From: a virus
Strand: one strand, 5' to 3'
Length of the DNA: 21,468 nucleotides
IMG/VR virus record: IMGVR_UViG_3300036979_000109
Location: 1 to 21,468 of that record
Position numbers and translations under genes: made by a program. The notes beneath the pieces were generated by a model, which saw only the letters and a program-made list of their open reading frames with translations, did no database searches and had not been told where the DNA came from. Shown here in pieces: positions 1 through 8,219 of this stretch; the first letter of the stretch is position 1, and each line of letters begins with the position of its first letter.

Positions 1-218
1 AAGTCAACAAAGCTGGTCGAGATGTCGGTGCGCGGTGCGCCGTTGATCGAGGTCGCAATGTAGGGCTGCGGACGCCAGATCACGTCGTTGGTGCGTTCCA
101 TCATCGAGCCGTCGGTGTTGTAAACCGACACGTTGCGCGACATTACGAGCGCATCGTTGAAGCCTTCGAGGATGTTCTCGAACGCTACGCGCTCTTCTTT
201 ACTAAACGAGTTCGCCAT
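1..218 (-). CDS. P22-type major coat protein, N-terminal fragment
   Basis: This is the first 72 codons of a capsid protein gene that continues past the left edge. The start ATG at 218 follows an AAGGA ribosome site and lies 25 bases beyond the scaffold stop. The visible N-terminus has a helical opening (MANSFSKEERVAFENILEGF), then a segment YNTDGSMMERTNDVIWRPQP that resembles the early part of P22 gp5-family coat proteins, where a basic/Asn/Trp stretch precedes the A-domain. Position supports the call, because the order portal, scaffold, coat is the standard head order and the upstream portal is P22-like. The product would assemble the procapsid around the scaffold and portal. The fold cannot be confirmed from 72 residues. 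Confidence 0.72.
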   Translation of the reverse strand, partial: MANSFSKEERVAFENILEGFNDALVMSRNVSVYNTDGSMMERTNDVIWRPQPYIATSINGAPRTDISTSFVD

Positions 219-243
219 TTTAGCGGTCCTTCATGTGTGGGGG

Positions 244-1092
244 TTAGCCCTTGGCCTTCTGCTTCTTATACTGGAAAACCTTTGAATAGTCGCCAGTCTT
301 TTCTGCTTCAGACCGCAGGCGGTCTAGGGTGCTGTCAACCGCGCCAGACGGACGGGCAGTGCCGCTGATCTTGCGCTCGGGTGACGATTGAGCCTTACGG
401 TTCGAGATTTTCAACTGCGTCTCCAATTTCGCAACCGCGAAGGCGAACTTCACGGGATCTGTGATGGAAGCGATTTCCTTCGCCTTTTTCGGGTTCTTGC
501 CCAGAGCATAAACGACGAGGGCCGGGTTGTCGGCGCCTTGCAAAATCATGCCCTGCTGCATGACGCTGAGATTGTCTTGGACGACATCCTCGGCGAACTC
601 GAAGTCACGCACCTTCAGGCCGGCCTTCGCCCCCTGATAGCTTTCCAGCTTGCGCTCCCATTCTTTCTGAACGGCTTGGTGTTCAGACTTTACGGCAGCC
701 TCGCGCTCGTCATGCTGGCGCTTCTTCTCATACCACGCAGTCAGATCCTTCTCATATCGGTCAGTGTCGTAATCGGCTTTCTCAAGCGTTGGCTTCGGTC
801 CAAGGGGCGCGACCCCAGGTGTGTTCCGCTGTTCGACCTGTGCTAGACGCTGTTCCAGTTCCTTGGCACGACGTTTCTCTTCACGATACTGCTTGCGAAG
901 ATCCCGGACCCAATCAGGGGCGCGGGCTTCCTCATCTTCCTCCGGGGCTGGCGCTTCCCCGTCAATCGAAATCACAACCTCTTCGTCTTCTGCTTCGGCC
1001 TCATCGCCTTCGGCCATCTCGGCCTCGTCAACTTCGGTTTCTTCAGTTTCGACTTCAAAGTCCTCTTCGATCTGTTCTGCCAATTCAGTCAT
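244..1092 (-). CDS. capsid scaffolding protein
   Basis: A 282-residue protein with the composition expected of a phage scaffold. Residues 1-60 are extremely acidic and contain no obvious fold. Residues 60-90 and 120-160 are charged heptad-like helices (predicted coiled coil). The C-terminus is a short basic helix ending KVFQYKKQKAKG, the kind of tail that contacts coat subunits in P22-like scaffolds. It lies between portal and coat genes, exactly where scaffolds sit. The ATG at 1092 is preceded by GAGGA. It would act in the host cytoplasm, guide coat assembly, and leave the procapsid before or during packaging. No protease domain is visible. The function rests on composition and position, since scaffolds conserve little sequence. 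Confidence 0.78.
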   Translation of the reverse strand: MTELAEQIEEDFEVETEETEVDEAEMAEGDEAEAEDEEVVISIDGEAPAPEEDEEARAPDWVRDLRKQYREEKRRAKELEQRLAQVEQRNTPGVAPLGPKPTLEKADYDTDRYEKDLTAWYEKKRQHDEREAAVKSEHQAVQKEWERKLESYQGAKAGLKVRDFEFAEDVVQDNLSVMQQGMILQGADNPALVVYALGKNPKKAKEIASITDPVKFAFAVAKLETQLKISNRKAQSSPERKISGTARPSGAVDSTLDRLRSEAEKTGDYSKVFQYKKQKAKG

Positions 1093-1117
1093 GCGATCCT
1101 CGCGATTTTCTCACCCA

Positions 1118-3178
1118 TTACATTGTGCGGCTGGGTGGTTGCCGCATTCCGGGGGCGACGGCTTCTTGCAGAGCCTTCGCCGTGTTCACTACGTTGGTGC
1201 GCTCTTTCTGCTGAATGCCAGCAAGCACCTCGACGGTCTTGGCGCGGGTTTCTTCCGCACGCGCCAAGGTGTATTCTGTGTTGGCCTGAGCCTGGCCTGC
1301 CTTGGCCTGCGCTTCCATCGCGGCAGCTTGCAGATACTGCGCCTGCGGATCGGGCTGCTGCGCGGCCTGCATCTCGGCCAGCAGCTTCTCGCCTTCCTGC
1401 TCGGTCGGCTGGATGACGCCCATCTTGATGAGCTTGTCGCGGAAGTAGGCGCGCACCTCGCCGATGCCCTCGCCGTCCATGTTCATCATGGCCATCGATG
1501 TCAGCACCTGCTGCGTCTCGGGATCGGGCGCAAGCTGGATCATGCCCAACAGCGCGCGAACCGTGGCGCTGCGCTTGGTGGCGCTGGCCGGGCCGACTTC
1601 AACAGCCACGTCGAACTTGGCGTTGCTCAGGTCGTTTTCGTATTCCACTTCGCCGGTTTCGACGTTCAGGATCGGCTTGCCCATCTCAATGCTGGACAAC
1701 TCACCGCCGACGCCCACGGCCTTCATCTTGCGGCCAGGCTCGACAAGGATGTCGCGCGCCATCGAAAGCCAGATCTCGCCGCAACGCTTGATCGCCTTTG
1801 ACATGTTCGACATGTAGATGAAGGTCTGCATGTCCAGGCGCTGCTGGATCAGTTCCACAGCCTTGCCGCTGACGTTGGAGACGACTTCCTCGGCAGCGTC
1901 GGGCTTGCCCAGCAGATCGCTCATGTCCTGCTCGGTGATCTGCAACAGGCCAGCCAGCGCAGGCGGGATCTGCGGCGGCTTGGTGTAGCCGACTGGGCCA
2001 GACAGAACCTCGCCGCCATTGGCGTCCGTCACGGTGTTCAACAGCAGGTAGGGATAATTCCGCAGGTTGTCCTCGGACCACATCATTTCGTGGCCGGCCA
2101 CCTGCTCGGGCGTGAAGATCGGCTTCTCAACGGTCGAGAGCGCGCTGATCTCGCCCAGCTTGGAAAGCTGCATGTTCTTCAGCCGCTGGGCATCCTTGGC
2201 CAGACGGACGTGGCCCATGCACCGCTCGATGTTGTCCACGAACCAGCGCTTGCCGTAGACCGGGACAATCGGGATCTGGTCGCCGGCAATGTAGCCGCTG
2301 TCTTCCAGCACCTTGCCGCCAGACATGATATACTTGCGAACCTTGCGGCGCTTGACGCGGCGCTGGCGGACCTCTTTGGTGCCGACAGCCTCCAGCATCA
2401 TCTCGAGTTCTTCGTCGTCCTCGAAGTCCTTTTCGGAATACTTTTCTTCCTGCCCGTCGATGGTCTGGAAAATGCGGATGGTTTCTGACGCCTCCTCGAC
2501 GCGGTAGACCTCGGCCACATAGACGACATCAGGCGTGGCCCAGTCAAAGGCCCACTGCTCAATGCCCTTCGGCCAGGTGGTCGGGTCGTCATCCCATGCG
2601 GCCCGGTACGCGTCACGGGTCATCGCGGTCAGAACGTAGCACAGCCGCGCGTCGGCCTTGTCTTGGCGCTTGGCGTCCAGATCAAAGAACACCGTGCTGT
2701 CGGCGTCGTAGATCGGCTCGATGCGGATGCGCTGCTTTTCGTTCTCTTCGTCGTATTCGTCCTCATAGACGGCACGCAGGCGGAACGCACCGAAGCCGCC
2801 GCCGACGGCCTCCTCGAATGCGTTATCGTAGGCCTCGTTGGAGCCGCTGTCCTGCTCGTCGGCCCGGAACAGCCCATCGCACACGTCGGCCAGCTTGTCG
2901 TCGGCTGTGCCGTCCTTGCTGACAAAGTCAACCGTGATGCGGTTGTTGCGGTATTCGTTGATGATGCGCATGACGGCGAGGTGGACCTTGTTCACCTCGA
3001 ACTTGGGCTTGTTCAGATATTGCTCATAGAGGTTGCCCTCCCACTGCGCGCCGGCGATGGAGTAGAAGCGGCGATCCTCCAGGCACTGCAAACGCTCATC
3101 GCGCATCACGCCCTGGATGTCGTCGAACTCGGCCAATGCTTCTGCATGGACGTTTGCAAGCCGCTGGTCTTTGGTCAT
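1118..3178 (-). CDS. P22-type portal protein
   Basis: A 686-residue protein that forms the dodecameric portal at one capsid vertex, through which DNA enters and leaves. Its length is close to the roughly 700 residues of P22 gp1-type portals. Visible family features are an N-terminal helical region with EFDDIQGVMRDERLQCLEDR, a stem/clip region with conserved acidic segments, and the block SDLLGKPDAAEEVVSNVSGK followed by a long helix (about residues 420-480). The C-terminus is an Ala/Gln/Glu-rich helix (about 600-680), as expected for the barrel that projects into the head. A TTG nine bases upstream (3187) is in frame, but ATG 3178 is preferred. The gene follows terL with a 66-base gap and is followed by the scaffold gene. 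Confidence 0.93.
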   Translation of the reverse strand: MTKDQRLANVHAEALAEFDDIQGVMRDERLQCLEDRRFYSIAGAQWEGNLYEQYLNKPKFEVNKVHLAVMRIINEYRNNRITVDFVSKDGTADDKLADVCDGLFRADEQDSGSNEAYDNAFEEAVGGGFGAFRLRAVYEDEYDEENEKQRIRIEPIYDADSTVFFDLDAKRQDKADARLCYVLTAMTRDAYRAAWDDDPTTWPKGIEQWAFDWATPDVVYVAEVYRVEEASETIRIFQTIDGQEEKYSEKDFEDDEELEMMLEAVGTKEVRQRRVKRRKVRKYIMSGGKVLEDSGYIAGDQIPIVPVYGKRWFVDNIERCMGHVRLAKDAQRLKNMQLSKLGEISALSTVEKPIFTPEQVAGHEMMWSEDNLRNYPYLLLNTVTDANGGEVLSGPVGYTKPPQIPPALAGLLQITEQDMSDLLGKPDAAEEVVSNVSGKAVELIQQRLDMQTFIYMSNMSKAIKRCGEIWLSMARDILVEPGRKMKAVGVGGELSSIEMGKPILNVETGEVEYENDLSNAKFDVAVEVGPASATKRSATVRALLGMIQLAPDPETQQVLTSMAMMNMDGEGIGEVRAYFRDKLIKMGVIQPTEQEGEKLLAEMQAAQQPDPQAQYLQAAAMEAQAKAGQAQANTEYTLARAEETRAKTVEVLAGIQQKERTNVVNTAKALQEAVAPGMRQPPSRTM

Positions 3179-3244
3179 GCGGGCCAAGGTGCGCGCCTTT
3201 CGCTGGATATTTGGGCCGAAGTATACGGCAGGACCATTAGAATA

Positions 3245-4474
3245 TCAATGCCGTGCCATCGGCATCATCACAGGGACGAGGCGAGGCTTCGCCTTCTCCT
3301 GCTTGCCCGCCCGGCGTGCGCCTTCGCAGGCATAGCGCAGGGCGTCGATGACGTGGTTTTCCTTGTCCTCCAGCATCGGCAAGATGCTGCCCGTGTCGCG
3401 GTCGGTCTTGTAGCTGTAGAGCGTCAGTTCATCGATGGTGTGCTTGCAGCGGGGATGCACCACGATGTCAAAAGACTTCAGCCATTCCACGCCCTCCTCG
3501 ACCGACTTCGGCCCTTTGACGGCGGGCTGGATCTTCGGGAAGCCGTTCTTGCGCATATGGCTGATGGTCTCAGGACGGGCGCTGTCGGCCACCATCGGCC
3601 AGCGTTCAGCGTCAGGGATCGTCATAAACAGCGCCGGCGTGTCCACGATCTCGCAGCCGACCTGGTAGGCTTCGTGGTCAATATATAGCTTCCGTCCTAT
3701 AATGTGGCAGCGCACGCCAACGGTCGGATCGGTGGCAAAGCCCCAGTCGGCGCCGAGGCGATGCACGGCATCTGGCGGTGCCTCAAACTCTTCAATGGCC
3801 CAGTTCTTGAACACGCGGGTTTCGCTGTTGCGGACGTACTCGCCCTTCCAGACGTGCATGTATTTGTCAGGATCGCGCCGCTTGTCGTATTCCATTTCCT
3901 CGCGCAGCACCTCGGGAAACCAAGGGTTGTCGCTGTAGTTGACCTCGATCACCACCGTCTTGTCAGGCGCTCCAGGCCCACGCAGCAACTGCTCGATCGG
4001 GTCAGTGTCGTATCTCGGGTTCCATGTAAACCAAAGCTGCGATGCGGGCTTGCGGATGGTCGGGCGCAGGATGTCCAGCGAGAACTGGCTGATCGATTGC
4101 GCCTCTTCCACCCACGCGATGTCGAAACCTTCCAGCGACTTGATGCTGTCTGCCGTGTGGTTCTGCATCCCCTGGAACACGATCACGCCGCCGTGGACAG
4201 ACTTGATCTGCGTCTGCTGGATCTCGAACATGTGGCCAACGCCCATCTCCTCGATCTTGTTCTCGATCAGCTTCTTGACCGACTGGGCCAGAGACTTCTG
4301 CACCTCGCGCACGCAGACCGCGTCAACCTTTTCGCTGACGCTGCGCTCAATCAGCATCTCTGCGAAGAAGTGCGACTTGCCTGAGCCTCGGCCACCGTAT
4401 GCCCCAAGATAGCGGGCGTCTGGGCGCTTGAGGATCGGCAGAGACCAGCGTGGGGTCTTTAGCTGGAGTTTCAT
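3245..4474 (-). CDS. terL: terminase large subunit
   Basis: A 409-residue packaging motor with N-terminal ATPase and C-terminal nuclease. The Walker A motif is GGRGSGKS (residues 27-34). Walker B is FDIAWVEEAQ (about 117-126), ending in the catalytic glutamates. The coupling motif is SQLWFTWNPR (about 145-154). RNase H-like nuclease acidic residues appear in GADWGF (about 241-246), VADSARPE (about 297) and ENHVIDALRY (about 373-382). The arrangement fits the Terminase_3/PBSX and Sf6 gp2-like group. ATG 4474 overlaps the TGA of the preceding gene as ATGA, which argues for translational coupling; an in-frame GTG at 4501 is less likely. It should cut concatemers and drive DNA into the portal encoded next. 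Confidence 0.95.
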   Translation of the reverse strand: MKLQLKTPRWSLPILKRPDARYLGAYGGRGSGKSHFFAEMLIERSVSEKVDAVCVREVQKSLAQSVKKLIENKIEEMGVGHMFEIQQTQIKSVHGGVIVFQGMQNHTADSIKSLEGFDIAWVEEAQSISQFSLDILRPTIRKPASQLWFTWNPRYDTDPIEQLLRGPGAPDKTVVIEVNYSDNPWFPEVLREEMEYDKRRDPDKYMHVWKGEYVRNSETRVFKNWAIEEFEAPPDAVHRLGADWGFATDPTVGVRCHIIGRKLYIDHEAYQVGCEIVDTPALFMTIPDAERWPMVADSARPETISHMRKNGFPKIQPAVKGPKSVEEGVEWLKSFDIVVHPRCKHTIDELTLYSYKTDRDTGSILPMLEDKENHVIDALRYACEGARRAGKQEKAKPRLVPVMMPMARH

Positions 4475-6942
4475 TGGGGTCCGACTACTAACTGGTCCCA
4501 CTGGCTGGGCGGAACTGCGATTGAGATCGCCTCTTCAATGTCGCGCCGAGAAACGCCAAGGATTTGAGCCGCGCCGCTGACACCAGACTGCTTGACGAGA
4601 TCCATGATCTGCGTCTCTGGCGTCCCAGCTTCTGCGTCGTCACCGAGAGCCGTCAGCACGGCAGCGCCACCAACGCCGGCGCTTAGGTTGCGGAGGTGGC
4701 GAAACTCAGGGTCGAAAAGAGCGAAGCGAGAGCGGATGCGTGTTGGGTCAGTCATCGCCAATGCAAGCCCGCTTTCGTCCTGCATGGTGAAGCCAGTGTT
4801 GCCAATGGATTTTGTGTAATCAGAAATTGGCCTCTCGCTCATACCCTCTGAATAATGCGCGAACTGCTTACCAGAAATGTCTGATCGCAGGTTGGGACCG
4901 TAGGACAATGGCTGCTTAGGCCTATATTTTATAATCCCTTCAGGGATAGGGGCGTCTGGATTGGCGTCTCTGAATTTTGTTAAAGCATCGTAATCAGTGA
5001 GATCATCAAAGAAATACGTCCAATTTCCGTAACGAGGGGCCATATCGGATGCCATAAGGGCGTCCACTTCAGCTTCAGTGTAGATACGATCTGGCAACGA
5101 TGCGCGGAATTCATTCATGTCCTGCCTGCCATACGCGCCAAGACCTTCAACCCTGCTTGTGTCGACCCTAACCGGCATGGTTATTTTTGAGCCAGATCCG
5201 ACCCCCTCATTAGCACTTGCAGACGCACCGCGCGCCGCGCCTTCAGGTGTCGGGCCAAAAAATGAAGCCCCTCGGAACTCGCTTGGAATAAACTTCTGAA
5301 AGTCTTTTCCTGTCGAATGATATGCGGTGTCAGGAAAATATTGATCCGCCCGCGCCATCCGGCTGGCATAATCCATCGGCAGGGGCGTGTTGAGATACAT
5401 GTATTGCGGGTCAGCCGCTGCCCTCATCTGATCTGTCACCTCGCCAGCCCGCCCTTCGGCGCGAAGCTGTAGGATGTCGCGCGCCATCGCTTCAGCCTCG
5501 TTGCGTGGGGTTGGCAGGGCTGGCGCCGCTGGCGCAAGCCGCTCCTGCATGGCAGGCGAGACCATGTTGACAGACGACATCTCATCAATGTCTGCGAACA
5601 CTTCTTCGAGGGTCGCGTCTGGCTTGCCCGGTGGTCTGCGCCCGAGGCGATATGCTGTCGTTGCTGCCGCCTTGGATGACACCTGCCCGCCCATCATCGG
5701 GAAGTCCTGCATCACGCGCTCTTGCAGCGTCTGGCCTATGCCCTGGCCGCGAGATGCTTCCGGCACCTCCAACTCAAGAACAGACGCGCTTCCGTCAGGA
5801 CGCACGACAACCTCAATGGTGCCGCCGCTTTGCGGGTCGGTGTATCTGACCCGCTCAGAGCCTTCGCCGAAAATGTTTGATGCGTCACGGCGTGATACAT
5901 CGAGCGGCGCGCGCTCAGTTCCAGCCCCGAAAAGGGCTTCAAATTCAGCATCAATCTCTGGAGAGGATGAAGGTCGCGCTGCCGCTGTTGGGGTCTCTGG
6001 AGCCTTGAAGCCCAATCTTTGATCTGCGTTTGGACCGGCAAACGCCTTAAACCCACCGCCAAACCTATCAGCGGCTGTTGGCACCAGCCCAAGTCTCGGG
6101 TTGCTGACAAATTCGGTGAACTCTTGCCCAGCCTCGTTCTGAAGTTTGTAGCCAAAGATATTTGGGTTTTGCTGGTCAACCCAGTATCCAGAAACGCGCA
6201 AGTCTGAACCCATCTCATAAGTAGATGGGGGCGATACTCTCGTTCCTACTCGAAGGGGAAGGTTGCCAGACTTGTGAAGTTCGAACGCATTTTCATCTAG
6301 TCTGGCCTGATATGCGCCAGACGACACGTCTTCAATGGCACCTTTGACTTTTGAAATAAGATCCTGCCTTGCCCGTTCTTGCCTGAATTGCCCCAAGTTC
6401 ACAGGCTGCTCTTCCTGCATCGCCCTGGCGACATCATCAAACGTCAACGGAGGCCGTCCAGGCCCACCACCCGGCAGCGCCCCGCTTTCGCTGCGTGCGA
6501 ACTGCGTTGCCATATCACCAGCCGCTTGGCGTGCCGGCGAGAACCCCAGCAGCCCCTCCATCATCGCGCTGGCCGCTGGCACGCCGATAGCCTTGGCTGC
6601 TGCGATAGGCGCGGCGATGCTGGCCACGCCTGACACCATCTCGCCCAAAGATGCGATGCGGTCCCAGTAGCTTTGATCGGGCGCCAACATGCGAGATCCG
6701 GCACGCATGGCGCTGCCGATGCCTTCGACCGGGTTGAACGTCTGGTTCAGGAACGCAAGCCGCTCGGTGACGCCGTTGCCGATGTCGAGGATGCCCGGCG
6801 CTGTGCGGCGCGGCGCCATCGTGTCGCCAGGCTCATCCACGCGCACCCACTGACGGCCTTCTGGCGCAGGGGGGACGGGGCCAGCGTTTGGGTCGTTGCT
6901 GTCCCAGACTGCCTGCCCTGTTGCCGGATCGATCAGCTTCAT
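4471..6942 (-). CDS. phage polyvalent protein: GNAT-like + ADP-ribosyltransferase-like + C-terminal HTH
   Basis: An 823-residue multidomain protein encoded between the terminase subunits. Residues 1-60 are Pro/Gly-rich. Residues 95-135 are Ala-rich and hydrophobic. Residues 250-290 look like a small beta domain. Residues 365-437 resemble a GNAT acetyltransferase: beta strands, then the acetyl-CoA loop RGQGIGQTL (398-406) and a late SSKAAATTAYRLGRRPPG segment. Residues about 541-745 match phage ADP-ribosyltransferase polyvalent domains: AYHSTGKDFQKF, then GASFFGPTPEGA, and the diagnostic ending IRSRFALFDP (736-745). A helix-turn-helix-like AAQILGVSRRDIEEAI (791-806) ends it. Such proteins are thought to be packaged and injected to modify host proteins. 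Start ATG 6942 lies 3 bases after terS. GC dips around 4780-5060 and 6000-6380 suggest mosaic origin. The ART call is firmer than the GNAT call; targets are unknown. Confidence 0.75.
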   Translation of the reverse strand: MKLIDPATGQAVWDSNDPNAGPVPPAPEGRQWVRVDEPGDTMAPRRTAPGILDIGNGVTERLAFLNQTFNPVEGIGSAMRAGSRMLAPDQSYWDRIASLGEMVSGVASIAAPIAAAKAIGVPAASAMMEGLLGFSPARQAAGDMATQFARSESGALPGGGPGRPPLTFDDVARAMQEEQPVNLGQFRQERARQDLISKVKGAIEDVSSGAYQARLDENAFELHKSGNLPLRVGTRVSPPSTYEMGSDLRVSGYWVDQQNPNIFGYKLQNEAGQEFTEFVSNPRLGLVPTAADRFGGGFKAFAGPNADQRLGFKAPETPTAAARPSSSPEIDAEFEALFGAGTERAPLDVSRRDASNIFGEGSERVRYTDPQSGGTIEVVVRPDGSASVLELEVPEASRGQGIGQTLQERVMQDFPMMGGQVSSKAAATTAYRLGRRPPGKPDATLEEVFADIDEMSSVNMVSPAMQERLAPAAPALPTPRNEAEAMARDILQLRAEGRAGEVTDQMRAAADPQYMYLNTPLPMDYASRMARADQYFPDTAYHSTGKDFQKFIPSEFRGASFFGPTPEGAARGASASANEGVGSGSKITMPVRVDTSRVEGLGAYGRQDMNEFRASLPDRIYTEAEVDALMASDMAPRYGNWTYFFDDLTDYDALTKFRDANPDAPIPEGIIKYRPKQPLSYGPNLRSDISGKQFAHYSEGMSERPISDYTKSIGNTGFTMQDESGLALAMTDPTRIRSRFALFDPEFRHLRNLSAGVGGAAVLTALGDDAEAGTPETQIMDLVKQSGVSGAAQILGVSRRDIEEAISIAVPPSQWDQLVVGPQ

Positions 6943-6945
6943 TCG

Positions 6946-7353
6946 TCAGTCCTTCGGATCAATGATGACGCGCTCGATCTTCTGGATGATCGCGCCGCCG
7001 TCTGGGCCGCTGTGTTCGCTCTTCACCGTGTCGTTCCAGTCCGCACGGAAACGGTTCTTCATGTTGAAGATCCATGCTGTTGCGTTGAAGCCGTCGATTT
7101 CGCCCCTTACGCCCTTCAGACCAAGACGCTCCCACTCAAGTTTTTGCAAGCGTAAAGCCTCTGCCAGCTTTTCGGAGGGGAAGTCTTCGGGGAACTCAGC
7201 CATGTATCGCTCAACTGTATCCCAATCAGCCAGTGGGAAACTTGCCTTTGAGAAGCCTTCCGCCAAATGTGAGCAAACAGCCTCGCACGCCGCTTTGCGT
7301 TCTTCTGGTGTCTTCCACTTGACGTTGAAGTTGTTGTTCTTAGGAGCGGGCAT
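6946..7353 (-). CDS. terS: terminase small subunit
   Basis: A 135-residue DNA-recognition subunit of the packaging complex. The N-terminus MPAPKNNNF is the familiar opening of Sf6/P22-style small terminases. Residues 15-45 form a charged helical region, and the C-terminal third contains FNATAWIFNMKNRFRADWND followed by SGPDGGAIIQKIERVIIDP, a combination seen in many phage small terminases. It would bind the pac or cos site and recruit TerL. It is the second gene of the late packaging operon, overlaps the GIY-YIG gene by 14 bases and ends 3 bases before the polyvalent-protein start. TerL lies one gene further on rather than directly adjacent, which is unusual. The call is from sequence recall plus position. 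Confidence 0.85.
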   Translation of the reverse strand: MPAPKNNNFNVKWKTPEERKAACEAVCSHLAEGFSKASFPLADWDTVERYMAEFPEDFPSEKLAEALRLQKLEWERLGLKGVRGEIDGFNATAWIFNMKNRFRADWNDTVKSEHSGPDGGAIIQKIERVIIDPKD

Positions 7354-7861
7354 CTATCGCTTCCCTCCATGCTTTGCATTGTCCGCCGATGGCGCTTGCT
7401 GCGAAAATATCAGAAAACCTCTTCTCAAGCGATAGCCTGTCTTGCTGTGATAAGGTTGCGACGTGACGCTTCAACCACTCGCACGACTGTCCGAAGGCAT
7501 TGCGCATGTGACGCATGTATATTGTTGACGGCAACTGCAGACCAGCGACGGCCCAAGGCTTTGTGCTTTTTGCATACCGCAGCGCCTCATCCTTGCTGAG
7601 TATAAGGTTTACCAATTCAGATCTTGCTGAGATTTCCTCAAATTCAGCTTCAGTCAGATTGTCTGGATCATCTCTCAAAACTACTGGGTTGACGCCGTGC
7701 AAAAAAATCATATCGGCCAATCCGCCGTTCTGATGAAACCTGCCAGATTTATAGGCCGAAATACGTTTTTTTAGGTTTTTGGTTTGACCAACGTAAAAAA
7801 CTTTTCCGTCTCGGTCCACCAACCCATAAATTACGCCTTTCGTTGATCTTCCAAGCGGCAT
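7340..7861 (-). CDS. GIY-YIG family endonuclease (homing-type, free-standing)
   Basis: A 173-residue protein. Residues 9-40 carry the GIY-YIG core: VIYGLVDRDGKVFYVGQTKN, with Y12 and the YVG triad at 24-26, followed by KKRISAY with the catalytic Arg (R33). The metal-binding Glu probably lies in TEAEFEE (70-76). Residues 90-173 are helical, of unknown fold, and may recognise DNA. Free-standing GIY-YIG enzymes are commonly mobile homing nucleases, and packaging genes are a frequent insertion point. It is the first gene of the late operon after the terminator at 7928-7957. ATG 7861 follows AAGGTGGG. It is more AT-rich than its neighbours, consistent with transfer. It could also assist DNA processing at the packaging site. 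Confidence 0.85.
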   Translation of the reverse strand: MPLGRSTKGVIYGLVDRDGKVFYVGQTKNLKKRISAYKSGRFHQNGGLADMIFLHGVNPVVLRDDPDNLTEAEFEEISARSELVNLILSKDEALRYAKSTKPWAVAGLQLPSTIYMRHMRNAFGQSCEWLKRHVATLSQQDRLSLEKRFSDIFAASAIGGQCKAWREAIDARS

Positions 7862-7927
7862 GATTTCCCACCTTCATCTCGGGCGATGCGGCCCGGTCGC
7901 TCGGGCGCAGTTTAGCGCAAGGTTCAG
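7862..7927 (-). promoter_or_regulatory. leader region of the packaging operon
   Basis: This short gap between the early-operon terminator and the GIY-YIG start should hold the late promoter of the packaging genes. No good -35/-10 pair is visible. It is GC-rich, with a small dyad GCGC-N6-GCGC around 7910-7923. A phage- or host-encoded activator would be needed if a promoter lies here. Alternatively, the packaging genes are read from further upstream by antitermination through the 7928-7957 terminator. Confidence 0.3.
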
Positions 7928-7957
7928 GCAAAAGAAAGCCCAGCGCGAAGCTGGGCT
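7928..7957 (-). terminator. rho-independent terminator of the early replication operon
   Basis: Read on the minus strand, an 8-bp GC-rich stem AGCCCAGC/GCTGGGCT with a 5-base loop is followed directly by TTCTTTTG. This is a textbook intrinsic terminator. It lies 43 bases after the last gene of the early operon and ahead of the packaging genes, so it separates early from late transcription. Confidence 0.85.
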
Positions 7958-8000
7958 AAGTAGAGGCAGGTGTCCAACAGGGAGGTGTTGTGCGGGAACC

Positions 8001-8219
8001 TTACCGCTTGACGGCGAGATATGCAAACAGTCCTTTGCTGACGCGCTTGCAGAACAGCAGGCACATGCCGGCGTCTGAGGCTGCTGCGGCATCGAGGCGG
8101 TGCGGGCCGCCGCAGTGCTGGCCGATCCAGTACAAGATCCTGTCGCCCTTCTTGGCCTCATGCAAGGCCAGCGGGAATATGCCGCGATGCAGGCCGGTGA
8201 TGTCGGTTGGATCTTTCAC
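8001..8219 (-). CDS. conserved-looking small phage protein, unknown function
   Basis: A 72-residue protein starting with GTG at 8219, whose first bases overlap the TGA of the preceding gene as GTGA. The overlap is the main support for the reading frame. Visible features are a mid-protein ILYWIGQHCGGPHRLDA segment and a hydrophobic C-terminus, CLLFCKRVSKGLFAYLAVKR, with three cysteines in all. The two CxxG/CxxxC-like clusters and a histidine could bind metal, but this is not shown. It is the last gene of the early minus-strand operon, before the terminator. I do not recognise a named family. The overlapping 95-codon frame on the same strand (7874-8161) has no such context and is judged a shadow. 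Confidence 0.6.
   Translation of the reverse strand: MKDPTDITGLHRGIFPLALHEAKKGDRILYWIGQHCGGPHRLDAAAASDAGMCLLFCKRVSKGLFAYLAVKR

Noticed and set aside
821-1801. 326-codon plus-strand frame opposite scaffold and portal genes
   Set aside because: Ser/Arg-rich low-complexity translation; a shadow of two well-supported minus-strand genes.
4475-4501. GTG start extending TerL by nine residues
   Set aside because: The ATG at 4474 overlaps the upstream TGA as ATGA, and the extra residues do not resemble terminases.
5474-6022. 182-codon plus-strand frame inside the polyvalent gene
   Set aside because: Antisense, no start context, no domain, and the minus-strand protein here has recognisable motifs.
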